NCBI RefSeq assembly: GCF_963666545.1
Contig: NZ_OY762899.1
Coordinates: 3,100,001-3,164,000 of the forward strand
Length of the DNA stretch: 64,000 nucleotides
Source: an uncultured Bacteroides sp.
GTDB lineage: Bacteria; Bacteroidota; Bacteroidia; Bacteroidales; Bacteroidaceae
Direction of reading: 5' to 3'
Program-made: the position numbers and the translations under genes
Notes under the pieces: generated by a model
Databases searched by the model: none
Told to the model about the DNA's origin: nothing
What the model saw: the letters and a program-made list of their open reading frames with translations, nothing else
Shown here: in pieces, positions 52,708-62,176 of the stretch
How the letters are laid out: each line of letters opens with the position of its first letter
How positions within the stretch are numbered: the stretch's first letter is position 1

Positions 52708-53670
52708 ATGAAAGAAGTAACATTTATACGTCTGAATATAACTAGATGGAAAGAGGCCGAGACTACTATTGAGCAATCGAATGTTCTTAGTCCTGACTTG
52801 CTTGCAGATGTATATACTGAGATCACCACTGATTTGGCTTTTGCACAAACTCATTATCCGAACTCCCGCATCACAATTTACCTTAATAATCTGGCTTCTG
52901 CGCTACATAATAAGCTTTATCGAAATAAACGCGAGAAGTGGACAAGAATTTATACGTTTTGGGCCACTGAAGTTCCTCAGATCATGTATTCCGCCAGAAA
53001 AGAACTACTCATCTCATTTCTTATTTTTATAGTGAGTGCTTTTGTAGGAATGTTATCGGCACTAAATGATGATAATTTCGTCCGGCTCATTCTGGGCAAC
53101 GGTTATGTTGATATGACTTTAGATAACATTGCCCGTGGAGAACCGATGGCCGTTTACGATCAAAGTGGAGAATTATCGATGTTTTTGGGTATTACTCTCA
53201 ATAATATCGCCGTTTCTTTCAGAGTCTTTATCATGGGAGTATTGACTAGCTTTGGCACCGGATATATGCTTTTTACAAACGGAGTAATGTTAGGAGCATT
53301 TCAAACATTCTTTGTTCAGAAGGGATTGGTTGCAGAATCAATGCTGGCCGTTTGGCTGCATGGAACACTTGAAATATGGGCCATTATTGTTGCCGGAGCT
53401 GCGGGAATCGCATTAGGCAATGGTTGGCTTTTTCCCGGTACATATAGTCGCCTGACTTCATTTAAGCATGGAGCGAAAAAAGGACTTAAGATAGTGATAG
53501 GCACAGTCCCCATTTTTATTATGGCCGGATTTATAGAAGGATTTCTAACCCGACATACCTGGTTGCCTGATCTGTTAAGGCTCAGCGTGATTTTGCTTTC
53601 TATCGCTTTCATTGTATTTTACTATATTTATTTACCAAATAAAAGATCTCATGGATACTCAAAAAACTAA
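52708..53670 (+). CDS. SpoIIM-type (stage II sporulation protein M family) membrane protein
   Basis: A 320-residue membrane protein with a soluble N-terminal third and about six membrane segments. Despite its name the family is common in non-sporulating bacteria. Features: RKELLISFLIFIVSAFVGMLSALND, GEPMAVYDQSGELSMFLGITLNNIAVSFRVFIMGVLTSFGTGYMLFTNGVMLGAF, and ESMLAVWLHGTLEIWAIIVAGAAGIALGNG. The frame opens at 52609, but a -7 element overlaps that region, so ATG 52708 is used. First gene of a six-gene plus-strand cluster ending in DUF58; the next gene overlaps its end by 20 bases. Confidence 0.88.
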   Translation: MKEVTFIRLNITRWKEAETTIEQSNVLSPDLLADVYTEITTDLAFAQTHYPNSRITIYLNNLASALHNKLYRNKREKWTRIYTFWATEVPQIMYSARKELLISFLIFIVSAFVGMLSALNDDNFVRLILGNGYVDMTLDNIARGEPMAVYDQSGELSMFLGITLNNIAVSFRVFIMGVLTSFGTGYMLFTNGVMLGAFQTFFVQKGLVAESMLAVWLHGTLEIWAIIVAGAAGIALGNGWLFPGTYSRLTSFKHGAKKGLKIVIGTVPIFIMAGFIEGFLTRHTWLPDLLRLSVILLSIAFIVFYYIYLPNKRSHGYSKN

Positions 53671-54589
53671 GATTGTTTTTTATGCGAGGCGGAATTTCGG
53701 AGAAAAAATGAATGCTTCCTTTGACTTTATTAAAGAGAACTGGAAACCGATACTTAAGTACATTAATTATCTGTTGCTTCCTTTGTGTTTGCTACAAGCT
53801 TTGGGGCTTAACGGACTAATGTCCGGAACCCTTAATGTGGCAAGCCTGCAGCAGAATCTAGGTGTTGCTCCCGGACTTGAATCGTTCGGAATCATGTTTT
53901 TTGTCAGTTATGGAGCACTGATACTTTGTGCCATGATCGGTAGTGTATTGATTACTTCTTTGCTGTATGCGTTGATTCATCTTTATAATAGCAAAGAAGA
54001 ACGTTTGGTGGGGATCACGATGAAGGAATTAAGAGCTCCTTTGATGCACAACGTGAAGCGTTATTTTATACTCGTGCTTGTGCTTATACCAATAACAATA
54101 GGTGTTTTCGCTCTCATTGCTATTTTGGGTAGCCTCGTGCCTTTGTCATTAGCTCTCTTAATACCTGCTCTGATAGCTTGCATGATTCCAATAATGCTTT
54201 TGCCTCCTATTTATTTGTTCGAGAAAGTAGGGGTATGGTCTGCATTTGCTAAAGCATTTCGTTTAGGATTCGCAACTTGGGGCGGTATCTTTGCTATCGT
54301 CTTTATAATGGGTATCATCGCCGGAATATTACAAGGTATTACTATGACGCCTTGGTATGTGGCAACTATTGTGAAGTATATGTTCACTTTAAGTGATCCG
54401 GGCAGTGCCGTAGGAGTTTCTCCTTTATATAATCTGCTTGTTTATTTACTAGCTGTATTGCAGTCATTTGGCATGTATTTAGCTATGACTTTTACTCTTG
54501 TTGGCTTGGCTTATCAGTATGCGCATGCCAATGAAGTAGTAGGAAATGTTTCCGTAGAGAGTGATATTGATAAGTTCGAGCAGCTTTGA
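53651..54589 (+). CDS. Polytopic membrane protein of the MoxR cluster
   Basis: Unnamed protein of 312 residues with about six membrane segments (for example YINYLLLPLCLLQALGLNGLMSG, YFILVLVLIPITIGVFALIAILG and the C-terminal LYNLLVYLLAVLQSFGMYLAMTFTLVGLAYQYAHANE). The start at ATG 53651 overlaps the SpoIIM gene by 20 bases and removes a 13-residue non-conserved extension. No known domain is certain. It is inside a conserved gene order SpoIIM / this gene / DUF4129 / DUF4350 / MoxR / DUF58, so it probably works in the same membrane complex. Confidence 0.75.
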   Translation: MDTQKTKIVFYARRNFGEKMNASFDFIKENWKPILKYINYLLLPLCLLQALGLNGLMSGTLNVASLQQNLGVAPGLESFGIMFFVSYGALILCAMIGSVLITSLLYALIHLYNSKEERLVGITMKELRAPLMHNVKRYFILVLVLIPITIGVFALIAILGSLVPLSLALLIPALIACMIPIMLLPPIYLFEKVGVWSAFAKAFRLGFATWGGIFAIVFIMGIIAGILQGITMTPWYVATIVKYMFTLSDPGSAVGVSPLYNLLVYLLAVLQSFGMYLAMTFTLVGLAYQYAHANEVVGNVSVESDIDKFEQL

Positions 54590-54602
54590 TCAGTAGTATT
54601 GG

Positions 54603-55232
54603 ATGGAGCAGATAACCGATACCTTGATTTGTGACACGGGGCGAATTGCTGTATGGCAGTCCGACCCCGATTTCGACTATAACCGTGAGTTGATAAAGCC
54701 TGAAATGGATCTTATTCAATGGGTTTCGTCCTGGTTTGGTGACTGGTTGAGCAGAATATTCGGCCACACTTTTGCTTCTAAATATACCGAAGTTGTGTTG
54801 ATTGTACTCTTACTGCTTATTGTCGTCCTGATTGTTTGGTTCGTATACCGTAAACGCCCTGAACTATTTATGCGTTCACGCAAATATGCTGTGCCATACA
54901 GTGTTGAAAATGATACCATATATGGAGTGGACTTTGAGAAAGAGATTGCAGACGCTCTTTCACGAGATGATTTTAAGGAAGCTTCCCGTTTGCTCTATTT
55001 ACAAACATTAAAGTGGCTGACGGATGAAGGTCGAATAGATTGGCAACTTTACAAAACTCCTACCGAATATATCTATGAGATTAAGGTAGAAGAACAGCGC
55101 TTCTCTTTCAGAAGACTGACCAATCGTTTCCTTAGGGCACGTTACGGTAACTTTGAAGTCCTCGAATCTGAATTTCGTGAAATGAAAGCCTTGCAACAAG
55201 AAATGATGAAAGGAGGGTGGGATGAAAAGTAG
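54603..55232 (+). CDS. DUF4129 domain protein
   Basis: A 209-residue protein with one membrane segment (about 60-82, YTEVVLIVLLLLIVVLIVWFVY) and a C-terminal cytoplasmic domain (about 110-200) matching DUF4129: EIADALSRDDFKEASRLLYLQTLKWLTDEGRIDWQLYKTPTEYIYEIK. DUF4129 proteins are usually neighbours of MoxR and DUF58 genes. Its stop overlaps the DUF4350 start by 11 bases, so translation is coupled. Specific activity unknown. Confidence 0.85.
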   Translation: MEQITDTLICDTGRIAVWQSDPDFDYNRELIKPEMDLIQWVSSWFGDWLSRIFGHTFASKYTEVVLIVLLLLIVVLIVWFVYRKRPELFMRSRKYAVPYSVENDTIYGVDFEKEIADALSRDDFKEASRLLYLQTLKWLTDEGRIDWQLYKTPTEYIYEIKVEEQRFSFRRLTNRFLRARYGNFEVLESEFREMKALQQEMMKGGWDEK

Positions 55233-56547
55233 TCACCTCTTCATTCTTTTCATCTTGTTGTTTCTCGGAGTGATGGTTTGGACGGAATATCACTTACCTA
55301 AGCAATTTATCTGGACGCCTACTTTCAGCCGATACGACAAGCAACCATTTGGTTGTGCTGTTTTTGACGATGTACTCTCATCGTCTATGCCGGCGGGCTA
55401 TTCACTTTCCAAAGAAACATTTTATCAGATTTCTACGAATGATACTACGTCGCGTAGAGCTATTCTGGCTGTAACTCAGGATATCGATTTGAAGCAGGTA
55501 GATGTTGCTGCGGTGATGCGATTAGCCGGGCGAGGTAACAAACTGATATTGGCTTCTTCTTCTTTTAGTTCCTTGTTATGTGATACGTTGGGTTTTGGGA
55601 TGTCGTACAGTTATTTTAATCCCTCTTCTTTGAAACGACAAGCGTCTTCCATGCTTCTAACTCGTGATACACTTCAATGGGTGGGCAACTCTACTTATGC
55701 TTCACAAATCTATAGCTTTTATTCGCAACTATGTGCCGGGTTTTTCACTAAATCCGATTCTACTTTTCAGATGCTGGCAAACAATCGTTTGACCAGACGA
55801 GAGGAAATCGCTTCGCATATGCTTGAAACGCTGAAAGACTCCATCGGAAGCAAAAAGCGTCTTGTTCGTAGAGATTCTATTGATGGTTTAATAACCAGAT
55901 CGGGTGCGGTGGTGCTTTCCAAAAAAATAGGTGAAGGCGAAATTATATTAGTTAGTACTCCTTTGCTGTTTACCAATTACGGCATGCTTGATGGACACAA
56001 TGCCGCCTTCTTGTTTCGTGTTTTGTCTACGGCTAAAGATCTCCCTCTTGTTCGAACGGAAGCCTATTCTCTCACTGCGCAAGGAGAACAGTCTCCTTTT
56101 CGCTATTTCTTATCTCGTCCTCCACTTCGCTGGGCATTGTATCTCACAGTCATTGTTTTGCTTCTCTTTATGGTATTTACGGCTCGGCGCAGGCAAAGAA
56201 CAATTCCTGTGGTAAGGCCACCCGAAAATAAAAGGCTGGAGTTTGTTCAACTGATTGGAACGCTGTATTTTCAGAAGAAGGATTATGCTGATCTTGTGCG
56301 TAAAAAGTTTCTCTTCTTTGCCGAAACCTTGCGTAAGAACATTCAAATCAATGTGGAGAATGGTGAGGATGATGCTTGGCTTGCTGCTAAGATTGCAGCA
56401 AAAACCGGAATGGAGGAAGAGGGAATACACCAGTTTTTTGTTCGGATTCGCCCTGTGCTGCAAGAGGGGTGCAATGTCTCCGAAGGACAAATGAGAGAGC
56501 TTATTGATGAGATGAATAAGATAATCAATCATTTAAAAAGTATATAA
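55222..56547 (+). CDS. DUF4350 domain protein
   Basis: A 441-residue protein with N- and C-terminal membrane segments (about 5-22 and 306-325) flanking an extracytoplasmic DUF4350 region that starts FSRYDKQPFGCAVFDDVL. The pattern RAILAVTQDIDLKQVDVAAVMRLAGRGNKLILASSSF resembles the ThuA/GATase-like fold found in such proteins. A cytoplasmic C-terminal tail with helical RKFLFFAETLRKN follows. The start overlaps the DUF4129 gene by 11 bases. It is a core member of the MoxR cluster; biochemical role unknown. Confidence 0.82.
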   Translation: MKSSHLFILFILLFLGVMVWTEYHLPKQFIWTPTFSRYDKQPFGCAVFDDVLSSSMPAGYSLSKETFYQISTNDTTSRRAILAVTQDIDLKQVDVAAVMRLAGRGNKLILASSSFSSLLCDTLGFGMSYSYFNPSSLKRQASSMLLTRDTLQWVGNSTYASQIYSFYSQLCAGFFTKSDSTFQMLANNRLTRREEIASHMLETLKDSIGSKKRLVRRDSIDGLITRSGAVVLSKKIGEGEIILVSTPLLFTNYGMLDGHNAAFLFRVLSTAKDLPLVRTEAYSLTAQGEQSPFRYFLSRPPLRWALYLTVIVLLLFMVFTARRRQRTIPVVRPPENKRLEFVQLIGTLYFQKKDYADLVRKKFLFFAETLRKNIQINVENGEDDAWLAAKIAAKTGMEEEGIHQFFVRIRPVLQEGCNVSEGQMRELIDEMNKIINHLKSI

Positions 56548-56567
56548 ATTAAAAGAAATCATATCGT

Positions 56568-57539
56568 ATGGAAGAAAATGAAGCACGAACGGACCTGACT
56601 CTCTTCAATGAGAAGATAAAGGAATTGAAAGCAAGCATTGCTTCGGTCATTGTGGGGCAGGAGCGAACAGTCGATTTGGTGTTGACCACTATCTTGGCAA
56701 ATGGACATGCGCTGATTGAAGGAGTGCCGGGAGTAGCCAAGACCTTGTTGGCCAAACTGACAGCCCGTTTGATTGAAGCCAACTTCAGCCGCATTCAGTT
56801 TACGCCCGACTTGATGCCGAGTGATGTGCTGGGTACAACGGTGTTTAACATGAAAACCAATGAGTTTGATTTTCATCGCGGACCGGTTTTTGCTAACCTG
56901 ATATTGGTGGATGAAATTAATCGTGCACCGGCTAAAACACAATCGGCACTTTTCGAAGTAATGGAAGAACGTCAAATTAGTATTGATGGTTCCACTTATC
57001 CAATGGGCGATCCGTATATCATTCTTGCCACGCAGAATCCGGTGGAACAGGAAGGTACATATAAGTTGCCTGAGGCACAGCTCGACCGTTTCTTGATGAA
57101 AATTACCATGGACTACCCGTCTTTGGAGGAAGAAATTCATATTCTGGAACGCCATCACTCCAATGTATCGCTCGTCAAACTGAATGAAATTCGTCCTATT
57201 CTGACTTGTAGCGAATTGCTCGCAATGAGGAAGCAAGCAGAAGAAGTATTTGTCGAACATAGCCTGCTACAGTATATTGCACTGATTGTACAACAAACCC
57301 GCACCAGTAAGGCTGTTTATCTGGGTGCGTCTCCGCGTGCATCGGTAGCGTTGCTTCAGGCGGCTAAAGCGTATGCACTTCTGCAAGAGCGCGACTTTGT
57401 TACACCCGAGGATATCAAATTTGTTGCCCCTTACGTGCTACAACACCGACTGATACTTACTGCTGAGGCCGAAATGGAAGGATACTCTGCCGTTAAAGTC
57501 ACTCAACGATTAATTGATAAAGTAGAAGTACCCAAGTAA
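56568..57539 (+). CDS. MoxR family AAA+ ATPase
   Basis: A cytoplasmic AAA+ chaperone-like ATPase, 323 residues. Walker A GVPGVAKT (52-59); Walker B ILVDEINRAPAKTQSALFEVMEE; sensor 1 IILATQNPVEQEGTYKLPEAQLDRF; sensor 2 GASPRASVALLQAAKA near the C terminus. MoxR ATPases usually partner von Willebrand factor A or DUF58 proteins, here the next gene, whose ATG overlaps the TAA by one base. The complex is thought to help assemble or regulate envelope proteins under stress. Confidence 0.95.
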   Translation: MEENEARTDLTLFNEKIKELKASIASVIVGQERTVDLVLTTILANGHALIEGVPGVAKTLLAKLTARLIEANFSRIQFTPDLMPSDVLGTTVFNMKTNEFDFHRGPVFANLILVDEINRAPAKTQSALFEVMEERQISIDGSTYPMGDPYIILATQNPVEQEGTYKLPEAQLDRFLMKITMDYPSLEEEIHILERHHSNVSLVKLNEIRPILTCSELLAMRKQAEEVFVEHSLLQYIALIVQQTRTSKAVYLGASPRASVALLQAAKAYALLQERDFVTPEDIKFVAPYVLQHRLILTAEAEMEGYSAVKVTQRLIDKVEVPK

Positions 57540-58849
57540 TGTTTCTTACAAAACGCTTTTATCTTTTTGCCCTGCTACTCATCTTGCTACTTGGTGGCGG
57601 ATACCTGCTTGGTTCTCTGTTTTTAGCCGGACAGTTACTGCTTGCCATATTTATCTTTTGTCTGTTGATAGATGGAATGTTGCTCTATCGGGTCAGAGGC
57701 ATCAGTGCTGCGAGGCATTGTGCAGAGCGTTTCTCCAATGGTGATGAGAATGGTGTACGAATCACTGTTCAGAGCAGCTATGCTTTTGGCGTGAGTCTTA
57801 CCCTGATTGACGAAGTTCCTTTCATTTTTCAGTTGCGTGATCTTTCTTTCCCCCTGTTCTTGCCTAAAGGTGGCAGCGAAACGGTTACTTATCAACTACG
57901 CCCTGTCAGGAGAGGAGAATATGTTTTCGGGCGCATCAGAGTATTTGCTTCTACGCGTCTGGGACTCATCGAACGACGCTTCACTTGCGGAGAGCCGCAG
58001 ACGGTAAAAGTCTATCCTTCTTTTCTAATGCTTCGCCGATATGAACTGATGGCTATGAGCAATAATTTGACGGAACTGGGTATAAAACGGTTAAGACGAG
58101 TGGGGCAACATACGGAGTTTGAACAGATAAAAGAGTATGTGAAGGGCGATGATTATCGCATGATCAATTGGAAAGCCAGTGCCAGACGCCATGAACTGAT
58201 GGTGAATGTGCATCAGGATGAACGTTCGCAACAAATATACAGCGTGATTGATAAAGGACGTATCATGCAGCAAGCTTTTGCCGGGATGACGCTACTCGAT
58301 TATTCCATCAATGCCTCTTTGGTACTTTCGTACGTTGCCATGCGAAAAGAAGATAAAGCGGGATTGATCACCTTCAATCAGGAGTTTGATACTTTTGTGC
58401 CTGCTTCCCGACAAAGCGGGCAACTGCAACGATTACTCGAGAACCTTTATAAGCAAGAGACTTCTTTTGGAGAGACCGATTTTTCTTCACTTTGTGTGCA
58501 TTTGGGTAAACACATCAGCAAGCGCAGCTTCTTGGTGCTATATACCAACTTTGATAGTATAAACAGTATGAACAGACAACTTTCGTATCTTCGCCAACTC
58601 GCTCGTCAGCATTGTTTGTTGGTGGTTATCTTTGAAGATGTGGAGTTGAAAACGTTTATTGCCGATCAACCTCAAAGCACTGAAGAGTATTATCATCGGG
58701 TCATTGCCGAAAAGTTTGTTTTCGAAAAACGTCTTATTATTTCTACTCTCAAGCAGAATGGTATTTATGCACTACTTACTACACCGGATAAACTCTCGAT
58801 TGATGTGATCAATAAATACCTTGAAATGAAGAATCTTCAGCTATTGTAG
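57539..58849 (+). CDS. DUF58 domain protein
   Basis: A 436-residue membrane-linked partner of MoxR. Two membrane segments are at the N terminus (about 5-50, FYLFALLLILLLGGGYLLGSLFLAGQLLLAIFIFCLL). The DUF58 core is recognisable by EFEQIKEYVKGDDYRMINWKASARRHELMVNVHQDERSQQIYSVIDKGRIM, close to the VWA-like metal site. Its start overlaps the MoxR stop by one base. It is the last gene of the cluster and its 3' end overlaps by 13 bases the end of the convergent Imm17-like gene. Confidence 0.92.
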   Translation: MFLTKRFYLFALLLILLLGGGYLLGSLFLAGQLLLAIFIFCLLIDGMLLYRVRGISAARHCAERFSNGDENGVRITVQSSYAFGVSLTLIDEVPFIFQLRDLSFPLFLPKGGSETVTYQLRPVRRGEYVFGRIRVFASTRLGLIERRFTCGEPQTVKVYPSFLMLRRYELMAMSNNLTELGIKRLRRVGQHTEFEQIKEYVKGDDYRMINWKASARRHELMVNVHQDERSQQIYSVIDKGRIMQQAFAGMTLLDYSINASLVLSYVAMRKEDKAGLITFNQEFDTFVPASRQSGQLQRLLENLYKQETSFGETDFSSLCVHLGKHISKRSFLVLYTNFDSINSMNRQLSYLRQLARQHCLLVVIFEDVELKTFIADQPQSTEEYYHRVIAEKFVFEKRLIISTLKQNGIYALLTTPDKLSIDVINKYLEMKNLQLL

Positions 58850-59046
58850 AAAAAGAAAATAGACATGCCCACGAGAATGATGCCCAATACACCGTAAAAC
58901 AATCTGGCCCGCTTGCGGCCTACATTGCGTACAATCAGTTGGGCATTCTGCGCATTGAAGAACCAGTCCCAATTGAGTGCGGCTGCAAGTATCGCAACGA
59001 TACCTGCAACTGCAAAAATTCCCTGAACAAAGTACTGCGGATTCAT
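58837..59046 (-). CDS. Immunity protein 17-like small membrane protein
   Basis: A 69-residue protein with two membrane segments (about 5-25 and 48-66) separated by [28 protein letters not shown], the pattern of the Imm17 family. Members are named from a polymorphic-toxin context, but many Bacteroides copies, as here, have no toxin nearby, so an immunity role is not supported. Its 3' end overlaps DUF58 by 13 bases (convergent) and its start overlaps tsaE by 4 bases (59043-59046), so it belongs to the tsaE transcript. Confidence 0.75.
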   Translation of the reverse strand: MNPQYFVQGIFAVAGIVAILAAALNWDWFFNAQNAQLIVRNVGRKRARLFYGVLGIILVGMSIFFFYNS

Positions 59047-59465
59047 AATTGGTTCATTGTAACCATTCTGCTCCCGTCTTCTTGCTCCTCAATGGATACT
59101 TTGATGGTATTTCCCGGTAATAATTCCTCTACCAGTTCCGGCCATTCGATGAAGCAAAGCGCACCGCTATAAAAATAATCTTCGTATCCCATATCATAAA
59201 CCTCTTCCAGTTTATTGATGCGATAGAAGTCGAAATGATAAATCAGTTCGGCCGTCTCTTCCGAACGGTATTCGTTCACAATGGCAAAGGTGGGAGAGTT
59301 AATCACGTCGGTTACGCCCAATTCTTCGCAGATCGCTTTTACGAAAGTAGTCTTTCCGGCACCCATCTTGCCGTAGAGGGCAAAGACAGTATTCTCATCT
59401 ATGGCAGCAATAAACTTCTTAGCTGCTTCGTGAATTTGGTCTAAAGATTCAATTTTGATTTCCAT
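59043..59465 (-). CDS. tsaE: tRNA t6A biosynthesis ATPase TsaE
   Basis: The ATPase partner in threonylcarbamoyl transfer to tRNA A37, with TsaB and TsaD. Walker A is GKMGAGKT (32-39), followed by [28 protein letters not shown] and the family-specific [34 protein letters not shown]. The chain is 140 residues, normal length. This gene completes with mtaB (near the left end) two steps of t6A37/ms2t6A37 metabolism in one window, though 57 kb apart. It overlaps the small Imm17-like gene downstream and follows the metal permease by 8 bases. Confidence 0.96.
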   Translation of the reverse strand: MEIKIESLDQIHEAAKKFIAAIDENTVFALYGKMGAGKTTFVKAICEELGVTDVINSPTFAIVNEYRSEETAELIYHFDFYRINKLEEVYDMGYEDYFYSGALCFIEWPELVEELLPGNTIKVSIEEQEDGSRMVTMNQL

Positions 59466-59473
59466 TCTAATTT

Positions 59474-60313
59474 TTATTTACTATTTTTATCTGCCAATAT
59501 TTTGGTTATTGAGAAGAAAAGGCTTCTTCCTCCTTTGCACATCGCATAGATGATGATAGAGAAGAAAATGATGGAAGCTCCCGAAGGCACATTCAGAAAG
59601 TAAGAGATGAACAATCCACCCAAACAACCCAGATAACCGATGCCGATGGAGAGCCAGATAATTCGTTTAAACTTATATGTAAACAGATTAGCTGTCATTT
59701 GCGGGATGGTGAGTAACGAAATGGCAAGTACGATACCTACCATGCGCAGGCACGACACGATGGTGAGGGCAATAAACATCATTAATATGTACTCGAAGAA
59801 AACGACCGGAAGACCTTGCGAACGGGCAAATTCACGGTCGAACGCTACGTGTATAATGGGGTGGATAAACAGCGTGAAGAAAAGAATGAGCACCAGTGCA
59901 AGTGCGCCCAACAAAAGAATATCTGTTTGCGTTATGGTAAGTATATTGCCAAATAGATAGGCTGAAAGGTCGGGTGCAAAACCGGGTGAGAGGAAGCTGA
60001 ACATGATGCCCAGTGCCATGCCCAATGTCCAGAGCACGGCAATGGCTGAATCCTCTCTCATGTCTTTACGCTTGCTGAGCCACTCTACGCCAAAGGCCGA
60101 CAATACCGAAAAGACTGCTGCCGACAGGATGGGAGAGATACCGACAAACAGTCCGATGCCGATGCCTCCGAAAGAAGCATGGGTGATACCGCCGCTGATG
60201 AACACCAGCCGTCGCGTGACGATGTAAGTGCCAATAATACCACAAGCAATACTAGCCAGAAAACTGCCGAGCAATGCGTGTTGAAAGAATGTATATTGTA
60301 GTAAATCCATCAT
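59474..60313 (-). CDS. Metal ABC transporter permease (ZnuB/MntB family)
   Basis: The membrane subunit of an ABC-3 type zinc or manganese importer, 279 residues with eight to nine membrane segments. Family blocks: [30 protein letters not shown], the [44 protein letters not shown] region, and the late [15 protein letters not shown]. No ATPase or binding-protein gene is next to it in the window, so those subunits must be elsewhere. It is 6 bases downstream of the small Cys-rich gene and 8 bases upstream of tsaE, all on the minus strand. Confidence 0.93.
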   Translation of the reverse strand: MMDLLQYTFFQHALLGSFLASIACGIIGTYIVTRRLVFISGGITHASFGGIGIGLFVGISPILSAAVFSVLSAFGVEWLSKRKDMREDSAIAVLWTLGMALGIMFSFLSPGFAPDLSAYLFGNILTITQTDILLLGALALVLILFFTLFIHPIIHVAFDREFARSQGLPVVFFEYILMMFIALTIVSCLRMVGIVLAISLLTIPQMTANLFTYKFKRIIWLSIGIGYLGCLGGLFISYFLNVPSGASIIFFSIIIYAMCKGGRSLFFSITKILADKNSK

Positions 60314-60319
60314 GTCGTA

Positions 60320-60736
60320 TTAGTTTCTTCGTTCCCCGATAATCAGGAAGATTTCTTCTTTAAGTTCATCCGGTAAGTTGATTCCTCTCAATTGTAAACT
60401 ACGCACCCATCCGGCTACATCGACATCCTTCATCGTATAAAATACGTCACGAAACTGGTCTGCCTGTTGAGGAGTATATTCGTCGGATTCTTTGCCAATA
60501 TACTCATCCAGCTCTTCATCATCGTAGTATTCTATTTTCTTGCTGACGGCTGCCAACAGACTGTCTCGCTCGCACATTTCATGTTGTCCACAACATTCCA
60601 CGTCTAGCTCTTTCGCTTCGGGAAACTCATTTAATTCTCCCGTATCTATTTTTTTCTGTAAGCTTTTGTTGCGTATGTATCCCAGTAGCAAGGCTATGGC
60701 TGCAAGCAATAATAAGCCAATAACAAGTATCCACAT
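60320..60736 (-). CDS. Single-pass membrane protein, Bacteroidetes hypothetical
   Basis: A 138-residue protein with one N-terminal membrane segment (about 1-21) followed by KELDVECCGQHEMCERDSLL, a Cys-rich patch (three Cys and a His) that could hold a metal. The rest is acidic: YYDDEELDEYIGKESDEYTPQQADQFRDVFYTMKDVDVAGWVRSLQLRGINLPDELKEEIFLIIGERRN. Older databases list relatives as phospholipases without clear basis. Metal-related work with the neighbouring metal permease (6-base gap) is only a guess. A -7 element (TAACTTTG, minus strand) is at 60758-60765. Confidence 0.75.
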   Translation of the reverse strand: MWILVIGLLLLAAIALLLGYIRNKSLQKKIDTGELNEFPEAKELDVECCGQHEMCERDSLLAAVSKKIEYYDDEELDEYIGKESDEYTPQQADQFRDVFYTMKDVDVAGWVRSLQLRGINLPDELKEEIFLIIGERRN

Positions 60737-60805
60737 AATTAATCTAGGAATTTCTGCAAAGTTACTTATTTAATTGTATTTTTGTGCCTTTGATAAGGCG
60801 AAAAC

Positions 60806-62167
60806 ATGATTAAGAACAAATGCAACACATATAAGTTCGGACTGGTAACCGCTTCTGCTTTTGTAATAGCCAATATGATTGGAACGGGTGTATTTACCTC
60901 ACTAGGCTTTCAATTGATGGGAACCACGAACTTTGTTTCTATCATGTTACTGTGGCTACTGGGTGGAGTAATAGCACTTTGCGGTGCACTTGTCTACGGC
61001 GAACTGGGTGCGGCCATGCCCCGTTCGGGTGGAGAGTATCACTATCTGCGTGAGATCTATCACCCGATGCTTGGGTTCATGTCCGGCTGGGCATCATTCA
61101 TTGTTGGCTTTGCCGCTCCGGTTGCATTGGCTTGTATGGCTCTGAGTACCTACCTTTATAAAATGTTTCCGGTCCTTCATCCCATGGCTGTGGCACTTTG
61201 TGTTCTCTTTCTGGTGACGCTGATCCATGCCTATGATGTAAAAATGGGCGGAACCGTACAGCGCATTTTTACCTTCTTTAAAGTACTTGTCATACTTGGC
61301 TTTATCGTTTGCGGCCTCTCTCTTCCCACAGCTCCTCAAAGCATTACTTCGTCGCTTGCCGAATTTTCTTTTTCCGATGTCTTTTCAACAGGTTTTGCCG
61401 TTTCTTTGGTCTGGGTTTACTACGCCTATTCGGGTTGGAATGCTTCGGCTTACATGGCCAATGAGATTCGCGACCCTCAACGTACCATTCCCCGTTCATT
61501 GCTCATCAGTACCCTCATTGTTACGCTACTTTATCTGTTGCTCAATGCTGTTTTTCTTTATTCAACTCCTGTTGCGGCAATGACCGGGCAGGTAGAAGTG
61601 GGACTCATTGCCGCACAATACATTTTTGGGCTGAATGGAGGAAGAATAATGGGATTGCTCATTGCTCTATTGTTGGTTTCGAGTATCAGTTCCATGGTCT
61701 TTCTGGGGCCGCGGGTTTCACAAGTGATGGGCGAAGATACTTACATCCTGCGTGCTTTATCAAAGAAATCAGCCAAAGGAACGCCTTATGTGGCTATCTG
61801 GGCGCAGTTTGTTATCAGTGCGTTGCTCATTATTACCGATTCTTTCGAGTTAGTTACAAAATATACGGGAATCACGCTTTCATTTTTCGCCCTGCTTACG
61901 GTAATTGGCGTGTTTGTTCATCGTCATCGTTTTCCACAAGCAGAGCGTCCATACCGCACGTGGGGTTACCCCGTTGTGCCATGCGTGTTTATCGTTCTCA
62001 TTCTTTGGTCCATAGTTTACCTGGTGTGCGAGGATTATACAAATACCTTTATCCATGATCAGCAATCAGCGATGTGGATGAGTCTGATGAGTTTGGCAAC
62101 TCTGCTCACCGGCATGGGGCTTTATCTATTGAATAGACTAGTACTTCATTCTAAAAATAAAAAATAA
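60806..62167 (+). CDS. APC family amino acid permease
   Basis: An inner-membrane amino-acid/polyamine transporter of 453 residues with 12 predicted membrane segments. The first helix motif is complete: ASAFVIANMIGTGVFTSLGFQL, followed by ALVYGELGAAMPRSGGEYHYLREIYHP, which lies in helix 2-3, and the WVYYAYSGWNASAYMANEIRDPQRTIPRSLL signature mid-chain. The substrate cannot be told from sequence. The gene is divergent from the small membrane protein gene, and the next lipoprotein gene starts 9 bases downstream, suggesting a two-gene unit. Confidence 0.92.
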   Translation: MIKNKCNTYKFGLVTASAFVIANMIGTGVFTSLGFQLMGTTNFVSIMLLWLLGGVIALCGALVYGELGAAMPRSGGEYHYLREIYHPMLGFMSGWASFIVGFAAPVALACMALSTYLYKMFPVLHPMAVALCVLFLVTLIHAYDVKMGGTVQRIFTFFKVLVILGFIVCGLSLPTAPQSITSSLAEFSFSDVFSTGFAVSLVWVYYAYSGWNASAYMANEIRDPQRTIPRSLLISTLIVTLLYLLLNAVFLYSTPVAAMTGQVEVGLIAAQYIFGLNGGRIMGLLIALLLVSSISSMVFLGPRVSQVMGEDTYILRALSKKSAKGTPYVAIWAQFVISALLIITDSFELVTKYTGITLSFFALLTVIGVFVHRHRFPQAERPYRTWGYPVVPCVFIVLILWSIVYLVCEDYTNTFIHDQQSAMWMSLMSLATLLTGMGLYLLNRLVLHSKNKK

Positions 62168-62176
62168 ACGTTCTAT

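Noticed and set aside
58837-59046. Toxin-immunity module at the Imm17-like gene
   Set aside because: No toxin, secretion gene or Rhs/VgrG-like neighbour is present; the gene overlaps tsaE and DUF58 instead.
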